In this document: positions 57,558 through 64,000 of the stretch, in pieces
Layout: each line of letters starts with the position of its first letter
Position numbering within the stretch: the stretch's first letter is position 1
The notes under the pieces: generated by a model
What the model saw: only the letters and a program-made list of their open reading frames with translations
Databases searched by the model: none
What the model was told of the DNA's origin: nothing
Made by a program: the position numbers and the translations under genes
Assembly (NCBI RefSeq): GCF_963678635.1
Contig: NC_087062.1
Span: 36,112,052 to 36,176,051, forward strand
Reading direction: 5' to 3'
Length of the DNA: 64,000 bases
Source: Symsagittifera roscoffensis
Taxonomy: Eukaryota; Xenacoelomorpha; Acoela; Convolutidae

Positions 57558-60500
57558 AGACTGTCTTTGCTTTCTACTCCGTACAGCAAACTTCCAACAC
57601 AATGCTATATAGCATTAACAATGAAGCTTTAAACCTTCTCTGCCACCTCTGTTCCATACCATTTTTTGTCTTCAAAAAGTTGAATTGTATTTTGTTTTCG
57701 CAATTTTAATCCGCATGATGTGGGATTTCAACCGGCCTACTTTTATTATATAACCCCCTTGGTCAACTAAATCATAGTAACCGACGCCGAACCACTGAAA
57801 TTACGCCCCCTTACTTGATATAAGTTAGTTTGAGTTAGAAGCAGAAGAGACAGACATGGATGATCAGTTTCATGGCGGATCGAAAAGTTGTTTGAGAGTT
57901 AGTTCAAAGTAAAAGTAAGATGAGCTGTAAAAGTGTCTTTTTAGAATAAATCCAGTTCAGCGTCGTCCCATAAAACTAAGTATATTTTTATTAGAAAATG
58001 TAAATTATCCATGAAGCAAGCGGACGGGATCAACCAGGAAATATTACCCTGGACCAAGGTAACACCTCCTCCCCCTAAAGCCGCTTGGGTCGGGAGGATG
58101 TTAACTTGGTTCTAATTTGGGATTGTTCAGCCAATCAGAATCGGGCAGCGCCTAGCAAATTTGATTTAAATTAGGCTGTGGGGTGGAGGAACTTAACTTG
58201 GTCTATTTGGGGTGTTAACTTGATCCGATTCTTTTAAGTTTTAAACGTGCTGACCCAGAAACTGAAAACGACAAAGAAGGCAGATAGCTGAACCCAATCC
58301 AGTTTTTCGCCTTACAAAGGCAAACATCAAAAATCAGGTTTCCAAACAACTTGATTGCAATACTGCCACGTCTTTGAGAACCTCAAGGAAAAAGCTAGAG
58401 GTTTTAGTGTACAAAAGAGTAAGATGAACTCGAATGAGGCTACAGTTATAAAAAAAAAATGAAAAAAAAAAATTAAAAAATGACCCCTGAAATCAATGGG
58501 TTTCTTAGACATGAAGAACTAGCATCAATGCAGATGACTTAAAAGCAGAAAAAAATGGCAGTATTTGAGTTGCAGTAAAAGTCGTTAGACATCAAAGAGA
58601 ATTTCGAAAAAGTTGGTATAACGCAAATTGAACAGGTAGCAAGGTTAGTAATCGCACGCATTGACTGGGTTGATATTGTTGTTGACACTCTGACAGGTTC
58701 TTCGACAAGTTTCAAAAAAGCAACAAAACAGCAGATTGTCTTTGCTAACTACTCTGTAAAAAAATTTTCAACATAATGCTATATAGCATTAATAATTCAG
58801 CTTTGAAGCTTCGCTGTCGCCTTTGTTCCATACCAATTTTGTCTTCAAGCCTTATCAAGAAAATGAACTGTATTTTGTATTCGCAATTTTAATCCGCGTG
58901 ATGTGGGGTTTCAACCGGCTTACTTATTAATCAGCCCCCTTAGTCAACTAAATCTTAGTAACAGACGCCGAACCACTCAGTTTATGCCCCCTTACTTGAT
59001 ATTAGTTAGTTTGAGTTAGAAGCAGAGGAGATAGACATGGACGATAAGTTTCATGGCGAATCGAGAAGAAGTTGTTTGAGAGTTAGTTCAAAGTAAAAGT
59101 AAAATGAGCTGTAAAAGTCTTTTTAGAATAACTCAATTTCAGCGTCGTCCCATAAAACTAAGAATAATTTTATTAGAAAATGTAAATTATCCATGAAGCA
59201 AGCGGATGGGATCAACCAGGAAATAATACCCTGGAACAAGGAAAAACATCCCCCCCAAGCCGCTTGGGTCGAGAGGATGTTAGCTTCGTTCTAAATTGGG
59301 ATTGTTCAGCTAATCAGAATCGGGCAACGCCTAGCAAAGTCATCTTAAATTAAACTATGGGGCGGAGGAACTTAACTTGGTCTATTTGGGGTGTTAACTT
59401 GATCCGATTCCTTAAACTTTTAAACGTGCTGACCCAGAAACTGAAAATGACAAAGAACGCAGATAGCTGATACCAATCGAGTTTTTCCCATTACAAAGCA
59501 AACATCAAAAATCAGGTTTCCAAACAACTTGATTGCAATACCGCCACGTCTTTGAGAACCTCAAGGAAAAAGCTAGAGGTTTTAGTGTACAAAAAAGTAA
59601 GACGAAATTGAATGAGGCTAGAGTTATGAATAAAATTGGAAAAAAAAATTAAAAAAATGACTCCTGAAAGCAATATGTTTCTTAGACATGAAGAATTGGC
59701 ATCAATGCAGATGACTTAAAAGCAGAAAAAAAATTGGCAGTGTTTGAGTTGGGAATCGCACGCATTGACTGATTTGATATTATTGTTGACACTCTGACAG
59801 GTTCTTCGACAAGTTTCAAAAAAGCAACAATACAGCAGATTGTCTTTGCTATCTACTCTGTAAAAAAACTTTCAAGATAATGCTATTTAGCATTAACAAT
59901 TCAGCTTTGAAGCCTCTATGTCGCCTTTGTTCCATACAATTTTTTGTCTTCAAGTGTTATCAAGAAAGTTGAATTGTATTTTGTATTCGCAATTTTAATC
60001 CGCCTGATGTGGGATTTCAACCGGCCTACTTATTATCCAAACCCCTTAGTCAACTAAACCTTAGTAACAGACGCCGAACCACTCAGTTTACGCCCCCTTA
60101 CTTGATATTATGAGTCTGAGTTAGGAGCAGAGGAGATAGACATGGATAATAAGTTTCATGGCGGATCGAAAACTTATTTGAGAGTTAGTTCAAAAAAAAA
60201 AGTAAAATGAACTGTTAAATGGTCTTTTTAGAATAAATTAAGATCAGGGTCGTCCCATAAAATTGGGAAAATTTTTAATAGAACATGTAAATTATCCATG
60301 AAGCAAGCGGTTGGGATCAACCAAGAAATATTACCCTGCACCAAGTTAACACCTCCCCCTTAAAGCCGTTTGGGTCGGGAGAATGTTAACTTGGTTCTAA
60401 ATTGAGATGTTTCAGCCAAGAAGAATCGGGCAGCGCCCAGCAAAATTAATTTACATTAAGCTGTGTGTTGGAGGAACTTAACTTGGTCTATTTGGGGTGT

Positions 60501-63500
60501 TAACTTGATCCGATTCTTTTAACTTTTAAACGTGCTGACCCAGAAACAACTGAAAATGACAAATAATGCAGATAGCTGAACCCAATCGAGTTTTTCCCAT
60601 TACAAAGGCAAACATCAAAAATCAGGTTTCCAAACAACTTGCTTGCAGTACCACCACGTCTTTGAGGACCTCAAGGAAAAAGCTAGAGGTTTTAGTGTAA
60701 AAAAGAGTAAGATGAACTCAAATGAGGCTAGAGTGTTGAATAAAATTGGAAAAAAAAATTAAAAAAATGACTTCTGAAAGCAATATGTTTCTTAGACATG
60801 AAGAATTGGCATCAATGCAGATGAGGTAAAAGCAGAAAAGAATTGGCAGTGTTTGACTTGCAGGAAAAGTCGTTAGACATCAATGAGAATTTCGAAAAAG
60901 TTGGTATAACGCAAACTGACTAGGTAGTAAGGTTAGGAATCGCACGCATTGACTGGGTTGTGGTGTTGTTGTTAGTTGTAGGCCGTCTACAGTGCTGACG
61001 GGGGGTAAAACCCCAATTCTCCCCAAGTATTCCAAGGCGGCGGTTGTATTTGTCTGAAGTACGTCTAGTTTCGGGTTTTCTCCAAATGTGTCCTTCCGCT
61101 CTTTATCCCAGATGCTGCTTCTCCGTTATTGACTGGGTTGATATTGTTGTTGACACTCTGACAGGTTCTTCGACAAGTTTCAAAAAAGGAACAATACAGC
61201 AGATTTTGTTTGCTGTCTACTCCATAAAAAACTTTCAAAATAATGTATATAGCATGAAAAATGAAGCCTTGAAGTTTCTCGGTCGCCTTTGTTTCATACT
61301 TTTTTTTGTCTTCAAGTGTTATCAAGAAAGTTGAATTGTGTTTTGTCTTCGCAATTTTAATCCGCGTGATGTGGGATTTCAACCGGCCTACTTATTATCC
61401 TACCCCTTAGTCAACTAAATCTTAGTAACAGATGCCGAACCACTCAGTTTACGCCCCCTTACTTGATATTAGTTAGTATGAGTTAGGCGCAGAAGAGATA
61501 GACCCCCCTTAGTTGATATTAGTTAGTTTGAGTTAGAAGCAGAGGAGATAGACATGGATGATAAGTTTCATGGCGGATCGAAAAGTTGTTCGAGAGTTAG
61601 TTCAAAGTAAAAGTAAGATGAGCTGTAAAAGTGTCTTTTTAGAATAAATCCAGTTCAGCGTCGTCCCATAAAACTAAGTATATTTTTATTAGAAAATGTA
61701 AATTATCCATGAAGCAAGCGGACGGGATCAACCAGGAAATATTACCCTGGACCAAGGTAACACCCCCTCCCCCTAAAGCCGCTTGGGTCGGGAGAATGTT
61801 AACTTGGTTCTAAATTGAGATGGTTCAGCCAAGAAGAATCGAGCAGCGCCTAGCAAAATTAATTTACATTAAGCTGTGGGTTGGAGGAACTTAACTTGGT
61901 CTATTTGGGGTGTTAACTTGATCCGATTTTTTTAACTTTTAAACGTGGTGACCCAGAAACAACTGAAAATGACAAATAACGCAGATAGCTGAACCCAATC
62001 GAGTTTTTCCCATTACAAAGGCAAACATCAAAAATCAGGTTTCCAAACAACTTGATTGCAATACCACCACGTCTTTGAGGACCTCAAGGAAAAAGCTAGA
62101 GGTTTTAGTGTAAAAAAGAGTAAGATGAACTCAAATGAGGCTAGAGTGTTGAATAAAATTGGAAAAAAAAGTTTAAAAATGACTTCTGAAAGCAATATGT
62201 TTCTTAGACATGAAGAATTGGCATCAATGCAGATGAGGTAAAAGCAGAAAAGAATTGGCAGTGTTTGAGTTGCAGGAAAAGTCGTTAGACATCAATGAGA
62301 ATTTCGAAGAAGTTGGTATAACGCAAATTGACTAGGTAGTAAGGTTAGGAATCGCACGCATTGACTGGGTTGTGGTGTTGTTGTTAGTTGTAGGCCGTCC
62401 TACAGTGCTGACGGGGGGTAAAACCCCAATTCTCCCCAAGTATTCCAAGGCGGCGGTTGTATTTGTCTGAAGTACGTCTAGTTTCGGGTTTTCTCCAAAT
62501 GTGTCCTTCCGCTCTTTATCCCAGATGCTGCAATGTAGGAGTACGTGTTCTGTATCTTCTTCTCCGTTATTGACTGGGTTGATATTGTTGTTGACACTCT
62601 GACAGGTTCTTCGACAAGTTTCAAAAAAGGAACAATACAGCAGATTTTGTTTGCTGTCTACTCCATAAAAAACTTTCAAAATAAGGTATATAGCATTAAA
62701 AATGAAGCTTTGAAGCTTCTATGTCGCCTTTGTTCCATACCATTTTTTGTCTTCGAGTGTTATCAAGAAAGTTGAATTGTATTTTGTATTTGCAATTTTA
62801 ATCCGCCTGATGTGGGATTTCAACCTGCCTACTTATTATCGAAACCCCTTAGTCAACTAAACCTTAGTAACATACACCGAACCACTCAGTTTACGCCCCC
62901 TTACTTAATATTATGAGTCTGAGTTAGAAGCAGAGGAGATAGACATGGATAATAAGTTTCATGGTGGATCGAAAACTTGTTTGAGAGTTAGTTCAAAGTA
63001 AAAGTAAAATGAGCTGTTAAATGGTTTTTTAGAATAAATCAAGTTCAGGGTCGTCCCATAAAACTGAGAAAATTTTTAATAGAATATGTAAAATATCCAT
63101 GAAGCGAGCGGTTGGGATCAACCAAGAAATATTACCCTGCACCAAGTTAACACCTCCTCCTTAAAGCCGTTTGGGTCGGGAGAATGTTAACTTGGTTCTA
63201 AATTGAGATGGTTCAGCCAAGAAGAATCGGGCAGCACCTAGCAAAAATAATTTACATTAAGCTGTAGGTTGGAGGAACTTAACTTGGTCTATTTGGGGTG
63301 TTAACTTGATCCGATTCTTTTAACTTTTAAACGTGCTGACCCAGAAACAACTGAAAATGACAAATAACGCAGATAGCTGAACCCAATCGAGTTTTTCCCA
63401 TTACAAAGGCAAACATCAAAAATCAGGTTTCCAAACAACTTGATTGCAATACCGCCACGTCTTTGAGAACCTCAAGGAAAAAGCTAGAGGTTTTAGTGTA

Positions 63501-64000
63501 AAAAAGAGTAAGATGAACTCAAATGAGGCTAGAGTGTTGAATAAAATCGGAAGTGAAGTTTAAAAAATTGACTTCTGAAAGCAATATGTTTCTTAGACAT
63601 GAAGAATTGGCATCAATGCAGATGAGGTAAAAGCAGAAAAGAATTGGCAGTGTTTGAGTTGCAGGAAAAGTCGTTAGACATCAATGAGAATTTCGAAGAA
63701 GTTGGTATAACGCAAATTGACTAGGTAGTAAGGTTAGGAATCGCACGCATTGACTGGGTTGTGGTGTTGTTGTTAGTTGTAGGCCGTCTACAGTCATCTG
63801 GTAGTTGTAGGCAGTCTACGACGGGGGGTAAACCCCAATTCTCCCCAAGTATTCCAAGGCGGCGGTTGTATTTGTCTGAAGTACGTCTAGTTTCGGGTTT
63901 TCTCCAAATGTGTCCTTCCGCTCTTTATCCCAGATGCTGCAATGTAGGAGTAGGTGTTCTGTATCTTCTTCTCCGTTATTGACTGGGTTGATATTGTTGT
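57558..64000. repeat. Tandem array of 1.1-1.44 kb composite units, runs off the window
   Basis: Anchored on ATGTGGG(A/G)TTTCAACC at 57718, 58901, 60007, 61369 and 62810, giving spacings of 1183, 1106, 1362 and 1441. Each unit contains a relative of the 53832 DNA element (ACCAAG...TTAACTTGATCCGA), a GTCTTTGAG-ACCTCAAGGAAAAAGC segment, and part of a non-LTR retrotransposon end. The longer units carry an extra 180-210 bp of that retrotransposon. A short local duplication (TTGATATTAGTTAGT block) sits at about 61458-61545. Confidence 0.93.
62332..62679 (-). pseudogene. Non-LTR retrotransposon ORF2 C-terminus, in array unit
   Basis: A frame with CRRTCQS, then EEDTEHVLLHCSIWDKERK and LEYLGRIGVLPP. 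The C-x3-C ... E-H-x4-C arrangement followed by a short helix is the usual C-terminal zinc-like end of non-LTR (LINE) polyproteins. An in-frame stretch (VNNNINPVNNG) is inserted between the Cys pairs. Partial versions occur at about 60930-61240, with a small deletion after CAGATGCTGC, and at 63740-64000. No reverse transcriptase remains. Confidence 0.7.

Overview
This is nuclear DNA from a metazoan, most likely an invertebrate. It is AT-rich, genes are split by long introns, and much of the window is young or decaying repeat. I see no bacterial-type operons, ribosome binding sites or CRISPR arrays. The phylum cannot be fixed from the sequence. Two host genes can be supported, both interrupted by repeats.

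Left part (1-19,000). A GC-richer start holds two overlapping minus-strand reading frames: an integrase-type HHCC zinc-domain relic (653-1111) and a possible OTU-like relic (151-741). A tandem duplication follows (3036-5371) and carries nested hAT-type non-autonomous elements. A Ty3/gypsy-class LTR retrotransposon (7727-14586, minus strand) sits inside a third copy of the same repeat. It has two LTRs of about 255 bp, a perfect 5-bp target duplication (CTCAC), primer-binding and polypurine sites, and recognisable Gag, protease, RT, RNase H and integrase. It is dead: frames are broken and the RT motif A aspartate reads as Asn.

Middle (19,000-35,200). A plus-strand gene runs over about 16 kb with a long Ser/Asn-rich first coding exon and several small exons predicted to form coiled coils, ending at a stop at 35,175-35,177. 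I do not recognise the family. Its introns hold a near-perfect 130-bp palindrome and several copies of a Helitron/HINE-like repeat, two of them head to tail.

Right part (39,800-53,100). A minus-strand gene encodes a complete Cys-loop ligand-gated ion channel subunit of the nicotinic acetylcholine receptor type. Five exons join in phase to 430 codons plus a stop (1293 bases). They give a signal peptide, the 15-residue Cys-loop, four membrane segments and a cation-type M2. The model needs a GC donor after exon 1. Intron 1 contains four tandem copies of a 1.47-1.49 kb unit with a G-rich minisatellite. Intron 2 contains an array of alternating GAGCGGTTT and AACCGCTC blocks bounded by short inverted repeats.

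Far right (53,300-64,000). Two clean non-autonomous DNA transposons with 8-bp target duplications, a tRNA-like Pol III head (SINE or tRNA relic), and the start of a second tandem array (units of 1.1-1.44 kb). The units of that array carry the C-terminal end of a non-LTR retrotransposon ORF and a relative of one of the DNA elements. The array runs off the window.
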